From positions 6,386,001 through 6,450,000 of the forward strand of contig NZ_JASVWB010000002.1 of NCBI RefSeq assembly GCF_030287445.1: DNA of 64,000 nucleotides. Reading direction: 5' to 3'. Of the stretch, positions 25,278-34,077 are shown in pieces. Source of the DNA: Streptomyces sp. ALI-76-A (GTDB lineage Bacteria; Actinomycetota; Actinomycetes; Streptomycetales; Streptomycetaceae). The notes beneath the pieces were generated by a model. That model was not told the DNA's origin. It worked only from the letters and a program-made list of their open reading frames with translations, and ran no database searches. The stretch's first letter is position 1. The number at the start of each line of letters is the position of its first letter. A program made the translations under genes and the position numbers.

Positions 25278-26186
25278 TCAGATACCGCCGCCGGCTCCGG
25301 TGCCGTAGGTGCCGCCGGTCGCCGCCGGGTTGAGCTCCTCCATGTCCTCGGCGCTGAGGACGGCACCCGTGCTCTTCTTGCTGCGCCGCAGCCTTCCCTC
25401 CAGCCAGCTCGCGAAGGAGGTCAGGATGAAGTTGAGCACGATGTAGATGACCGCCACCACGACGAAGCTCTGCACGACGTTCGCGTAGTTGGCGGCGAGT
25501 GTGCCGCGCGTGTTGAGCAGCTCCGTGAAGCCGATCATCACGCCGCCCAGCGCGGTGTCCTTCACGATGACCACGAGCTGGCTGACGATGGCCGGCAGCA
25601 TCGCGGTGACGGCCTGCGGCAGCAGGACGTTGGTCATCGTCTGGCCCTTGCGCAGGCCGACCGCCATCGCGGCCTCCGACTGGCCCTTGGGCAGGGACAG
25701 GATGCCGGCCCGTACGATCTCGGCGAGGACGGACGCGTTGTAGAGCACCAGGCCCGTGACGACGGCGTAGAGCGGACGCTGTTCGCTGCTGACGTTCGTG
25801 TAGCGGTCGTAGAACTCGTTGGCGAACAGCATCAGCAGCAGGACCGGGATCGCCCGGAAGAACTCGACCACCACGCCGGCCGGACCCCGGACCCACCGGT
25901 GGTCGGAGAGGCGCGAGATGCCGAAGAACGCGCCCAGCGGAAGGGCGATCACCATGGCCAGTGCCGCGGCCTTCAGTGTGTTGGCCAGACCCGGCAGCAG
26001 ATAGGTCGTCCAGGCCTGGGACTCGGTGAACGGCTTCCACAGGGCCCACCTCAGCTGGCCCTTCTCGTCCATGGTCTGCCAGATCCACCAAAGGAACAGG
26101 GCGAGCAAAACGAAGAAGATCACGGAGAAGACCACGTTGCGCCGTTTGGCGCGGGGGCCGGGAGTGTCATAGAGAATGGAGCTCAT
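25278..26186 (-). CDS. gluD: Glutamate ABC transporter permease GluD
   Basis: A 302-residue inner-membrane permease of the polar amino-acid HisM type. The N-terminal helix is VVFSVIFFVLLALFLWWIW. The EAA loop that contacts the ATPase is EAAMAVGLRKGQTMTNVLLP near 185-205. The C-terminal 45 residues are cytoplasmic with a Gly-rich end. It overlaps the gluC stop by 4 nt (ATGA) and is the last gene before the terminator. With gluABC it forms the four-gene glutamate uptake system known from Corynebacterium and Streptomyces. Confidence 0.93.
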   Translation of the reverse strand: MSSILYDTPGPRAKRRNVVFSVIFFVLLALFLWWIWQTMDEKGQLRWALWKPFTESQAWTTYLLPGLANTLKAAALAMVIALPLGAFFGISRLSDHRWVRGPAGVVVEFFRAIPVLLLMLFANEFYDRYTNVSSEQRPLYAVVTGLVLYNASVLAEIVRAGILSLPKGQSEAAMAVGLRKGQTMTNVLLPQAVTAMLPAIVSQLVVIVKDTALGGVMIGFTELLNTRGTLAANYANVVQSFVVVAVIYIVLNFILTSFASWLEGRLRRSKKSTGAVLSAEDMEELNPAATGGTYGTGAGGGI

Positions 26187-26851
26187 CGCTTCACCGCCAG
26201 TCGCTTGCTCAGCCAGCCCAGGATGAGGCCGGTGGGCAGGGTCAGTACCACGAACCCGAGGGCGAAGACCGCGCCGATGGCCAGCGTCTGTGCCTCGTTC
26301 TCGATCATTTCCTTCATCAGGGTGGCCGCCTCCGCGACGCCGATGGCGGCCGCCACGGTGGTGTTCTTGGTCAGTGCGATCAGCACGTTGGCCAGGGGGC
26401 CGATGACCGAGCGGAAGGCCTGCGGCAGGATGATCAGGCTCAGGATCTGCCGGAAGCTCAACCCGATGGCGCGGGCCGCCTCGGCCTGACCGACGGGCAC
26501 GGTGTTGATGCCGGAGCGGATCGCCTCGCAGACGAACGCCGCGGTGTAGGCAGCGAGACCGAGCACGGCCAGGCGGAAGCTGAGGGTGTCGAAGTCGTCG
26601 GCCGCGCCCATCGTCATGCCGAAGATGTCGGCGAGGCCGAGCGAGGTGAAAACGATGATCACCGTCAGCGGAATGTTCCGGACGAAGTTCACATAGGCGG
26701 TGCCGAACCCGCGCATCAACGGCACCGGGCTGACCCGCATCCCGGCCAGCAGGGTGCCCCAGACGAGGGAGCCGAGGGCGGAGAGGACGGTGAGTTTCAC
26801 CGTCATCCAGAACGCCCCTAGGACGTCGTAACCTTCAAGAAAGTCGAACAC
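26183..26851 (-). CDS. gluC: Glutamate ABC transporter permease GluC
   Basis: A 222-residue HisM-type permease, the first of two in the operon. Membrane helices include VKLTVLSALGSLVWGTLLAG and the EAA loop is QAEAARAIGLSFRQILSLII near 130-150. ALTKNTTVAAAIGVAEA is characteristic of glutamate/glutamine permeases. The GTG start is preceded by a 95-nt gap that contains a 15-bp perfect hairpin separating it from gluB. It probably forms a heterodimer with GluD. Confidence 0.93.
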   Translation of the reverse strand: MFDFLEGYDVLGAFWMTVKLTVLSALGSLVWGTLLAGMRVSPVPLMRGFGTAYVNFVRNIPLTVIIVFTSLGLADIFGMTMGAADDFDTLSFRLAVLGLAAYTAAFVCEAIRSGINTVPVGQAEAARAIGLSFRQILSLIILPQAFRSVIGPLANVLIALTKNTTVAAAIGVAEAATLMKEMIENEAQTLAIGAVFALGFVVLTLPTGLILGWLSKRLAVKR

Positions 26852-26893
26852 GATCTCCCGCGCTTCCGGGTGTGTGGCGTATGTGGAGGGCGC

Positions 26894-26932
26894 GGCGCGC
26901 CGCCGCCCTGATCGCGTGGGCGGCGGCGCGCC
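26894..26932 (-). terminator. Intercistronic hairpin between gluB and gluC
   Basis: GGCGCGCCGCCGCCC (26894-26908) pairs perfectly with 26918-26932 around a 9-nt loop, 15 nt past the gluB stop. It probably stops or protects part of the gluAB message, giving more binding protein than permease (inference). Confidence 0.8.
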
Positions 26933-26946
26933 GGCTGGTCACTGCG

Positions 26947-27789
26947 CTACTTGACGATGTTGCCGATCTTGGGCGCGGGCTCGTTCTTGTAGTTGGCCGG
27001 ACCGAAGTTCTCCTGGACCGCCTTGTCCCAGGCCTTGTCGCTGACCATCTTCTCCAGCGCGTCGTTGATCTTGTTCAGGGTCGCGGTGTCGCCCTTCTTG
27101 ACACCGATGCCGTAGTTCTCGTTGCTCAGCTTGAGGCCGGCGAGCTTGAACTGACCCTTGTACTGCTCCTGCGCGGCGTAGCCCGCGAGGATCGAGTCGT
27201 CGGTGGTCAGCGCGTCCACGGCGCCGCTCTGGAGGGCGGCGATGCACTCCGAGTAGCCGCTGTTCTGCTTGAGCTGGGCGTCCGGGGCGAAGTCGTTCTT
27301 GACGTTCTGCGCCGAGGTCGAGCCGGTCACGGAGCACAGCTTCTTGTCGTTGAGGTCCGTGGCCTTGGTGATGTCGGAGTCCGACTTGACCAGCAGGTCC
27401 TGGTGGGCCAGCAGGTACGGGCCGGCGAAGTCGACCTTCTGCTTGCGCTCGTCGTTGATCGAGTAGGTGGCCGCGATGAACTTCACGTCGCCGCGGGCGA
27501 GGGCGTTCTCGCGGTCGGCGCTCTTGGTCTCGACCCACTCGATCTGGTCGGGCTCGTAGCCGAGCTCCTTGGCCACGTAGGTCGCCACGTCCACGTCGAA
27601 GCCGGAGAAGGAACCGTCGGGCTCCTTCAGACCGAGACCCGGCTGGTCGTACTTGATGCCGATCTTGATCTTCTCGCCGCCGCCGCTGGAACCCGAGTCG
27701 CTGTCCTTGTCACCGCCGCCACAGGCGGTGGCGGACAGGGCGAGCGCGAGGACGGCGGCCGAGGTGGCGGTGACCTTGCGGAGCTTCAT
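26947..27789 (-). CDS. gluB: Glutamate-binding lipoprotein GluB
   Basis: Extracellular solute-binding lipoprotein of 280 residues, family 3 (SBP_bac_3). The signal peptide LRKVTATSAAVLALALSATAC gives a lipid-modified Cys at 23. Family motifs are GFDVDVATYVAKELGY, IAATYSINDERKQKVDFAGP and VDALTTDDSILAGY. ATG 27789 is chosen because AAAGGATG lies 8 nt upstream and the lipobox spacing fits. It is followed by a strong hairpin. Signature of the acidic amino-acid branch; glutamate is the expected ligand from synteny. Confidence 0.94.
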   Translation of the reverse strand: MKLRKVTATSAAVLALALSATACGGGDKDSDSGSSGGGEKIKIGIKYDQPGLGLKEPDGSFSGFDVDVATYVAKELGYEPDQIEWVETKSADRENALARGDVKFIAATYSINDERKQKVDFAGPYLLAHQDLLVKSDSDITKATDLNDKKLCSVTGSTSAQNVKNDFAPDAQLKQNSGYSECIAALQSGAVDALTTDDSILAGYAAQEQYKGQFKLAGLKLSNENYGIGVKKGDTATLNKINDALEKMVSDKAWDKAVQENFGPANYKNEPAPKIGNIVK

Positions 27790-27869
27790 GGTGAACATCC
27801 TTTGCGGTGATGAAGAGATGCGAGCCGTCAAGGCGGGTGACGCGGTTCGTCAGGCGCGAGAGGCGGCCG

Positions 27870-28646
27870 TCAGTGGTGCAGGATCTTGGACAGGAAGTCC
27901 TTGGCGCGGTCGCTGCGCGGGTTGCTGAAGAACTGGTCCGGCACAGCCTCTTCGACGATTCGGCCGTCTGCCATGAACACCACCCGGTTGGCGGCCGAAC
28001 GGGCGAAGCCCATCTCGTGAGTGACGACGATCATGGTCATGCCGTCACGGGCGAGCTGCTGCATGACCTCCAGGACCTCGTTGATCATCTCCGGGTCGAG
28101 CGCCGACGTGGGCTCGTCGAAGAGCATGACCTTGGGATCCATGGCCAGGGCCCGCGCGATGGCGACGCGCTGCTGCTGGCCGCCGGAGAGCTGCGCGGGG
28201 TACTTGTCGGCCTGCGTGGCCACGCCGACCCGGTCGAGCAGGGCGCGCGACTTCTCCTCGGCCTGCTTCTTGTCCATCCTGCGGACCTTGATCTGGCCCA
28301 GCATGACGTTCTCGAGCACGGTCTTGTGCGCGAACAGGTTGAAGGACTGGAAGACCATTCCGACGTCTGCGCGGAGCCGGGCCAGCGCCTTGCCCTCCTG
28401 GGGCAGGGGCTTGCCGTCGATCTCGATCGTGCCGGAGTCGATCGTCTCCAGGCGGTTGATGGTGCGGCACAGGGTGGACTTTCCGGACCCGGAGGGTCCG
28501 ATGACCACGACGACCTCACCGCGGGCGATCGTGAGATCGATGTCCTGGAGCACGTGCAACGCGCCGAAGTGCTTGTTGACGCTCTTCAGGACGACCAGTT
28601 CTCCGGTCGCGGCCACATCTTCCTTGGCCACCGATACTTCGGTCAT
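27870..28646 (-). CDS. gluA: Glutamate ABC transporter ATPase GluA
   Basis: A 258-residue cytoplasmic ATPase. Walker A is GPSGSGKST near 56-64, Q-loop in [10 protein letters not shown], signature [16 protein letters not shown], and Walker [15 protein letters not shown]. These are the polar amino-acid (GlnQ/HisP) type. The start at [10 protein letters not shown] has GGAG 10 nt upstream. First gene of gluABCD on the minus strand. A 7-bp inverted repeat, 28661-28682, lies in the leader and may be an operator or RNA stem. Confidence 0.95.
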   Translation of the reverse strand: MTEVSVAKEDVAATGELVVLKSVNKHFGALHVLQDIDLTIARGEVVVVIGPSGSGKSTLCRTINRLETIDSGTIEIDGKPLPQEGKALARLRADVGMVFQSFNLFAHKTVLENVMLGQIKVRRMDKKQAEEKSRALLDRVGVATQADKYPAQLSGGQQQRVAIARALAMDPKVMLFDEPTSALDPEMINEVLEVMQQLARDGMTMIVVTHEMGFARSAANRVVFMADGRIVEEAVPDQFFSNPRSDRAKDFLSKILHH

Positions 28647-28660
28647 CGCTTTAAGGCTCC

Positions 28661-28682
28661 GTCCTCCTCGGTTTCGGAGGAC
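28661..28682 (-). promoter_or_regulatory. Inverted repeat in the gluA leader
   Basis: GTCCTCC-TCGGTTTC-GGAGGAC, 14 nt before the gluA start codon. A second imperfect repeat, CCGATAGCAATCGG, lies at 28740-28753. Function inferred only. Confidence 0.45.
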
Positions 28683-28934
28683 AGTAGTAACCACTCACGA
28701 CCAGCGTCATTACATCTGAGGGGAATCTGAGCATCACGATCCGATAGCAATCGGACACGTGTCGTAGCACTTGTGACCTGCGTCCGTATCGGCCGGGTAA
28801 CGGAAGCCGCGCGCAACCGGAACCCTCTTGACGCCGTCCTCATCCATCAGCGTGACTGCCACAGTGCACCCGCGCGCGTGCACGCGTTATGTACATATCC
28901 AGATGGTACGTCCGATGAACCGAAGGGGGCCCGG

Positions 28935-29621
28935 ATGAGACTTCTCCTCGTCGAGGACGACAACCATGTCGCCGCCGCCCTGTCCGCGGTCCTGGCACGG
29001 CACGGTTTCGACGTCACGCACGCCCGCAGCGGCGAGGAGGCTCTCCAGGCCCTGGTCCCGGAGGGAGCCGGTTTCGGAGTCGTCCTGCTCGACCTGGGCC
29101 TGCCCGACCAGGACGGATACGAGGTGTGCGGGAAGATCCGCAAGCGCACCAGCACCCCGGTGATCATGGTCACCGCGCGTGCCGACGTCCGCTCCCGCAT
29201 CCACGGCCTCAACCTCGGTGCCGACGACTACGTGGTCAAGCCGTACGACACCGGTGAGCTGCTCGCCCGTATCCACGCCGTCAGCCGCCGCACCGTCCAG
29301 GAGGACGTGCCGGGCGGCGGGGACAGCGCGCTGCGCCTCGGTCCGGTGCACATCGAACTGCCCACCCGCCAGGTCAGCGTGAGCGGTTCGGTCGTCCAGC
29401 TGACCCGCAAGGAGTTCGACCTCCTCGCCCTGCTCGCCCAGCGCCCGGGGGTGGTCTTCCGCCGGGAGCAGATCATCAGCGAGGTGTGGCGCACCAGCTG
29501 GGAGGGGACCGGGCGCACGCTCGAGGTGCACGTCGCGTCCCTGCGCGCCAAGCTGCGCATGCCGGCGCTGATCGAGACCGTGCGTGGCGTGGGCTACCGG
29601 CTCGTCGCTCCGGGCGCCTAG
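28935..29621 (+). CDS. OmpR-family response regulator
   Basis: A 228-residue two-component regulator. The receiver domain has acidic residues at 8-9 (VEDD), phosphorylation Asp53 in VVLLDLGLPDQDG, Thr in VITVTA-like VIMVTARAD and Lys in YVVKPYD. The C-terminal winged helix (about 130-225) contains LTRKEFDLLALLAQRPG and RTLEVHVASLRAKL. The start is at MRLLLVEDD with AAGGGGG upstream. The kinase gene follows 9 nt later. The target is unknown; it is divergent from gluABCD, so control of glutamate uptake is possible but not shown. Confidence 0.95.
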   Translation: MRLLLVEDDNHVAAALSAVLARHGFDVTHARSGEEALQALVPEGAGFGVVLLDLGLPDQDGYEVCGKIRKRTSTPVIMVTARADVRSRIHGLNLGADDYVVKPYDTGELLARIHAVSRRTVQEDVPGGGDSALRLGPVHIELPTRQVSVSGSVVQLTRKEFDLLALLAQRPGVVFRREQIISEVWRTSWEGTGRTLEVHVASLRAKLRMPALIETVRGVGYRLVAPGA

Positions 29622-29630
29622 CGGGGCCGG

Positions 29631-31022
29631 GTGCGCACACGTCTCCTGCCGCTGCTCATCGTTCTGATGGCGGCCGTGCTGCTGGCGCTCGGCGTTCCGC
29701 TGGCCGTGAGCGTGGCCGCCGCCCAGCAGCAGAAGGTGGTCGTCGACCGGATCGACGACACGGCCTACTTCGCCGCTCTCGCCCAGTTCGTCACCGACAC
29801 GCGCGGTACGGCGAACGAGCGCCAGAACGCCCTGAACAGCCAACTCGCCAGTTATCACAAGGTCTACGACATCCGGGCGGGCGTCTTCTACTACGACGGC
29901 AGCCCCATGGCGCAGGCGCCGAGGAACTGGTCCGTGCCCCGGTCGGGGGAGCTGCGCGACGCGTTCCAGGAGGCACTGCTCAGCCGCCGCAGCCCGGACC
30001 CCCAGCAGGTCTGGCCCTGGCAGCGCAACCGTCTGGTCGTGGCCTCGCCGGTCATCCGGGACGGCGACGTCGTGGCGGTCGTCATCCTCGAATCGCCCAC
30101 CGGGCAGATGCGCTCGCGGACCCTGCACGGCTGGCTGGTCATCGGCGCGGGCGAGATCGCCGCGATGCTGCTGGCGGTCGGCGCGGCACTGCGCCTGACT
30201 GGCTGGGTCCTGCGTCCCGTACGCGTCCTGGACGCCACCACTCACGCGATCGCCAGCGGGGCCCTGAAGTCACGGGTCGCCGCCGCCGGCGGACCCCCGG
30301 AGCTGAGGCGCCTGGCCCGGGCGTTCAACGAGATGGCGGACAACGTCGAGGACGTCCTGGAGCAGCAGCGCGCCTTCGTCGCCGACGCCTCCCACCAGCT
30401 GCGCAACCCGCTCGCGGCACTGCTGCTGCGGATCGAGCTGCTCGCCTTCGAACTCCCGGAGGGCAACCAGGAGATCGCCTCGGTCCAGGCCGAGGGCAAG
30501 CGGCTGGCGCAGGTCCTGGACGATCTGCTCGACCTGGCCCTGGCCGAGCACACCGAGGCGGACCTGCGGATCACCGACATCGGCACGCTGACCGACGAGC
30601 GCGTCGCGGCTTGGACGCCGACCGCCGAGGCCAAGGGCGTACGTCTGGTGGGGAACTGCCCGCCCACCACCGCCTGGGCCGACCCGGTCACCCTCTCCAG
30701 CGCGCTGGACGCGGTGATCGACAACGCGGTGAAGTTCACGCCGAAGGACGAGACGGTCGAGGTCACGGTCGCCTCCGACGGCGAGCACTGCACCATCGTG
30801 GTCAGCGACAACGGCCCGGGCCTGACCGACGAGGAACTCAGCCGCGTCGGCGACCGTTTCTGGCGCAGTGGCCGCCACCAGAACGTCAAGGGCTCCGGTC
30901 TCGGCCTGTCCATCTCCCGCACCCTGCTCGCGGCGGGCGGCGGCTCGATCTCCTACGGCCACCACGACCCGCACGGCCTGACGGTGACGGTGACGGTGCC
31001 CCGGTCGCGGCCGGCCGGGTGA
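29631..31022 (+). CDS. Sensor histidine kinase (EnvZ-type)
   Basis: A 463-residue membrane kinase. Two membrane helices lie at about 4-28 (LLPLLIVLMAAVLLALGVPLAV) and 164-188, with an external sensor between. A HAMP-like segment ends at AFNEMADNVEDVLEQQ. The H-box is ADASHQLRNPLAALLLRIE near 252-270. N-box DNAVKFTP, G1 VSDNGPGL and G2 KGSGLGLSISR complete the ATP-binding domain. The GTG is 9 nt after the regulator stop, so they form one operon. The sensor domain has no recognised ligand type. Confidence 0.94.
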   Translation: MRTRLLPLLIVLMAAVLLALGVPLAVSVAAAQQQKVVVDRIDDTAYFAALAQFVTDTRGTANERQNALNSQLASYHKVYDIRAGVFYYDGSPMAQAPRNWSVPRSGELRDAFQEALLSRRSPDPQQVWPWQRNRLVVASPVIRDGDVVAVVILESPTGQMRSRTLHGWLVIGAGEIAAMLLAVGAALRLTGWVLRPVRVLDATTHAIASGALKSRVAAAGGPPELRRLARAFNEMADNVEDVLEQQRAFVADASHQLRNPLAALLLRIELLAFELPEGNQEIASVQAEGKRLAQVLDDLLDLALAEHTEADLRITDIGTLTDERVAAWTPTAEAKGVRLVGNCPPTTAWADPVTLSSALDAVIDNAVKFTPKDETVEVTVASDGEHCTIVVSDNGPGLTDEELSRVGDRFWRSGRHQNVKGSGLGLSISRTLLAAGGGSISYGHHDPHGLTVTVTVPRSRPAG

Positions 31023-31166
31023 GATGCGGTACGGCATGACCGCCCGCGCCTCTGCCGCATGTGCGTGAGGCGGAGCGCGGCTCGCACATGACCGTGCGTA
31101 CAGCGGGAGCGCAAGGCTTTCTACGTCACCGTCCAGCGCACCCTTACGCCATGCGCGTACGGCCGC

Positions 31167-32162
31167 CTACGGCTTGACGGAGCGGTAGTACCGCCGGGCG
31201 CCCTCGTGCAGGGGCAGCGGGTTGGTGTAGATCGCCGTGCGCACGTCGACCAGCTGGGCGGAGTGGACGTCCTTGCCGATGCGGTCACGGCTGCGGAGAA
31301 CGATCCGGGTCACCCACTCGGTGAGCCTGGGGTCCATGTCGGCGCGGGTCACCAGCAGGTTGGACACCGCCAGCGTCGGCACCGGGGAGCCGTTCTGGAC
31401 CTGGGGGTAGACCGACGCCGGTATGTTCGTGGCGCGGTAGTAACGGGTGGCGTCGACCTCTTTGTGCAGTTTGGCGACGATATCGGCACCGATGGGCACC
31501 AGTCGGAAACCCGACGTCTCGGCGAGGCTGGTCAGCCCGTCCGTCGGCAGCCCGCCCGACCAGAAGAACGCGTCGATCTGGTGGCCGAGGCGCTTCGGCC
31601 CCACGTTGATGCCCTCCGCGGAGGCGACGATGTCCTTCTCCGGGTCGATGCCCTCCGCCCTGAGCACCCGCTCGGCTATCAGCCGCACACCCGAACGGGG
31701 AAGCCCTATGGCGACCCGCTTGCCCTTCAGATCGGCGACGGAGCGGATGTCCGAGTCCGGCGGGACAGCGAGCTGTGCGTAGTCGTCGTACAGGCGGGCG
31801 ACTCCGCGCAGCCGGTCGGCCCGCGCCGCGTCGTGGACCGTGTACGTCTCCACGGCGTCGGCCGCGGCGATGGTGAAGTCGGCCTCGCCGGTCGCCACCC
31901 GCTTGACGTTCTCCTGCGAGCCGTCGCTGTCCCGCAGCTTCACCTTCAGTCCGGGCATGTCCTTGGCGAGCGCGTCCTGCAGCAGCCCGCCGTACTTCTG
32001 GTAGACCCCGGAGCGTGTTCCCGTGCTGAACGTGATCGTCCCGCGCGGCGGTTCCTCGCCCAGGGGCAGCAGCCACCACAGCAGCAGCCCGAACACGACG
32101 AACCCGGCGGCCGAGCCCTGTAGGGCCCGGCGCCTGTCGATACGGGGGAACACCTTGGACAT
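31167..32162 (-). CDS. Orphan TAXI-family solute-binding protein
   Basis: A 331-residue TAXI (TRAP-associated extracytoplasmic immunogenic) binding protein. The N-terminus RIDRRRALQGSAAGF with a following hydrophobic stretch (VVFGLLLWWLLP) is a signal/anchor, with an RRxxL-like start that could be Tat. TFSTGTRSGVYQKYGG near 50 and VAIGLPRSGVRLIAERVL are TAXI family motifs. No TRAP permease (DctQM-like) lies nearby, so its partner is unknown. The start has AGGAT upstream. It sits between the kinase and the antiporter genes, each on its own. Confidence 0.88.
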   Translation of the reverse strand: MSKVFPRIDRRRALQGSAAGFVVFGLLLWWLLPLGEEPPRGTITFSTGTRSGVYQKYGGLLQDALAKDMPGLKVKLRDSDGSQENVKRVATGEADFTIAAADAVETYTVHDAARADRLRGVARLYDDYAQLAVPPDSDIRSVADLKGKRVAIGLPRSGVRLIAERVLRAEGIDPEKDIVASAEGINVGPKRLGHQIDAFFWSGGLPTDGLTSLAETSGFRLVPIGADIVAKLHKEVDATRYYRATNIPASVYPQVQNGSPVPTLAVSNLLVTRADMDPRLTEWVTRIVLRSRDRIGKDVHSAQLVDVRTAIYTNPLPLHEGARRYYRSVKP

Positions 32163-32253
32163 GCGCGCGATCCTGCCAGCCGGCACGCGTTCCTGACCAG
32201 CGCGAGGAGTGGGGGCGGGTCGACGCGCGGGCGCGGGGCGGGCCGCCGGCGGC

Positions 32254-33492
32254 TCAGTCGTGTCCCACCGGCGCCTCCGCCCCGGCCTGCGCCTGCTGCT
32301 GCGTGGAGGCCTCCGTCCGCTGGTCACGGCGGTTGCCGAAGCGGTGGACCCAGCGGGAGGCCAGCGGCTCGGTGAAGCGGGCGGTGAGCGGGCCGAGGAC
32401 GACCAGGATGAGGACGTACGCCGTGGCCAGCGGGCCCAGGGACGGCTCGATGCCCGCACTCACCGCCAGCCCGGCGATGACGATCGAGAACTCGCCGCGC
32501 GCCACCAGCGCGCCGCCCGTCCGCCAGCGGCCCTTGACGGAGATCCCGGCCCGACGGGCCGCCCAGTAGCCGGTGGCGATCTTCGTCGCGGCGGTGAGGA
32601 GCGCCAGTGCGAGCGCGGGCAGCAGGACGGGCGGGATGCTGGCCGGGTCGGTGTGCAGCCCGAAGAAGACGAAGAAGACGGCGGCGAACAGATCGCGCAG
32701 GGGGCTGAGCAGCGTGTGCGCGCCCTCCGCGACCTCGCCGGACAGCGCGATGCCCACCAGGAACGCGCCCACCGCGGCCGACACCTGGAGCTGCTGGGCG
32801 ACACCCGCGACGAGGATCGTCAGTCCCAGCACCACCAGGAGCAGCTTCTCCGGGTCGTCGCTGGACACGAAACGCGAGATGAGGCGGCCGTAGCGGACGG
32901 CCACGAACAGGACCAGGCCCGCCGCGCCCAGGGCGATCGCCAGGGTGAGGCTGCCGGCCAGCAGCCCCGCCCCGGCCACCAGCGCGGTGACGATCGGCAG
33001 GTACACCGCCATCGCCAGGTCCTCCAGGACGAGGACGCTGAGGATCACCGGGGTTTCCCGGTTGCCGACGCGGCCCAGGTCGCCGAGCACCTTCGCGATG
33101 ACGCCGGACGACGAGATCCAGGTGACGCCGGCCAGGACGACCGCGGCCACCGGGCCCCAGCCGAGCAGCAGCGCCGCCGCGGCACCCGGGATCGCGTTGA
33201 GCGCGCCGTCGACGAGCCCGGCCGGATAGTGGGCCTTGAGGTTGGTGACCAGGTCACCGGCCGTGTACTCCAGGCCGAGCATCAGCAGCAGGAGGATCAC
33301 GCCGATCTCGGCGCCCGTGGCGATGAACTCCTCGCTCGCCCCGAGCGGCAGCAGACCGCCCTCGCCGAAGGCCAGACCGGCCAGCAGGTACAGCGGGATG
33401 GGGGAGAGGCGGAAGCGGGCGGCGAACCGGCCGAGCAGGCCGAGGCCGAGGATGATGGAACCGAACTCGATCAGCAGGACCGCTGAGTGCAC
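32254..33492 (-). CDS. CPA2-family cation:proton antiporter (KhtU-like)
   Basis: A 412-residue membrane antiporter with about 12 hydrophobic segments, for example SIILGLGLLGRFAARF, AEIGVILLLLMLGLEY and GAFLVGIALSG. The Na+/H+ exchanger (KefB-like) pattern GVTWISSSGVIAKVLGDLG carries polar residues in a broken helix. It lies 3 nt downstream of a gene encoding a TrkA-C protein, the arrangement of the K+/H+ antiporter KhtTU of Bacillus. Potassium or ammonium efflux under alkaline or osmotic stress is inferred. The GTG start has GGGG upstream. Confidence 0.9.
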   Translation of the reverse strand: MHSAVLLIEFGSIILGLGLLGRFAARFRLSPIPLYLLAGLAFGEGGLLPLGASEEFIATGAEIGVILLLLMLGLEYTAGDLVTNLKAHYPAGLVDGALNAIPGAAAALLLGWGPVAAVVLAGVTWISSSGVIAKVLGDLGRVGNRETPVILSVLVLEDLAMAVYLPIVTALVAGAGLLAGSLTLAIALGAAGLVLFVAVRYGRLISRFVSSDDPEKLLLVVLGLTILVAGVAQQLQVSAAVGAFLVGIALSGEVAEGAHTLLSPLRDLFAAVFFVFFGLHTDPASIPPVLLPALALALLTAATKIATGYWAARRAGISVKGRWRTGGALVARGEFSIVIAGLAVSAGIEPSLGPLATAYVLILVVLGPLTARFTEPLASRWVHRFGNRRDQRTEASTQQQAQAGAEAPVGHD

Positions 33493-33495
33493 AGG

Positions 33496-33981
33496 TCACC
33501 CCTGCCCGAGTATCGCCGCGGCGGCGTCGACGCCCTCGCGGGTGCCGATCACGATGAGCGTGTCCCCGCCGGCCAGCCGGAAGTCCGGCGCCGGCGACGG
33601 GATCGCCTCGGTCCGCCGCAGCACCGCCACCACGGACGAGCCCGTCTCGGTCCGCAGGCGCGTGTCGCCCAGGACCCGCCCGTTCCAGTGCGAGGTCGCG
33701 GCGACCTCGATCCGCTCGGCGACCAGGCCCAGGGCCGTCGTGTAGAGCAGGCTGGCGCTGTGGTGGGACGGCTTCAGCGCGTCGATCAGCGCGCCCGCCT
33801 CGGCACCGGTCAGCCGCAGGGACTGCGCGCAGGAGTCGGGGTCGTCGGCCCGGTACACGCTCACCGTGCGCGCGCCGTCGCGGTGCGCCACCACGGACAG
33901 ATGGCGTTGTTCCCGGGTCACGAGGTCGTACTGGACCCCGATGCCCGGCAGCGGTGTCGCCTTCAGACGTGGAGCGGACAC
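33496..33981 (-). CDS. Antiporter regulatory subunit with TrkA-C domain (KhtT-like)
   Basis: A 161-residue soluble protein. The N-terminal half (LPGIGVQYDLVTREQRHLSV) is the KhtT-type domain and the C-terminal half (about 85-158) is an RCK-C/TrkA-C domain with SHWNGRVLGDTRLR and DFRLAGGDTLIVIGTREG, which in KhtT binds a nucleotide such as c-di-AMP. The GTG start is preceded by AAGGGGAAG. It is co-transcribed with the antiporter 3 nt downstream and probably gates it. Confidence 0.9.
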   Translation of the reverse strand: MSAPRLKATPLPGIGVQYDLVTREQRHLSVVAHRDGARTVSVYRADDPDSCAQSLRLTGAEAGALIDALKPSHHSASLLYTTALGLVAERIEVAATSHWNGRVLGDTRLRTETGSSVVAVLRRTEAIPSPAPDFRLAGGDTLIVIGTREGVDAAAAILGQG

Positions 33982-34077
33982 GTTTCTTCCCCTTACTCGT
34001 CGGTGCTCGGGCGGCTCGTGCCTCAGTGATCACGGATGCCCGGTCTGCATGCTGTCACCCGCCCGTACGGTGGCGAC

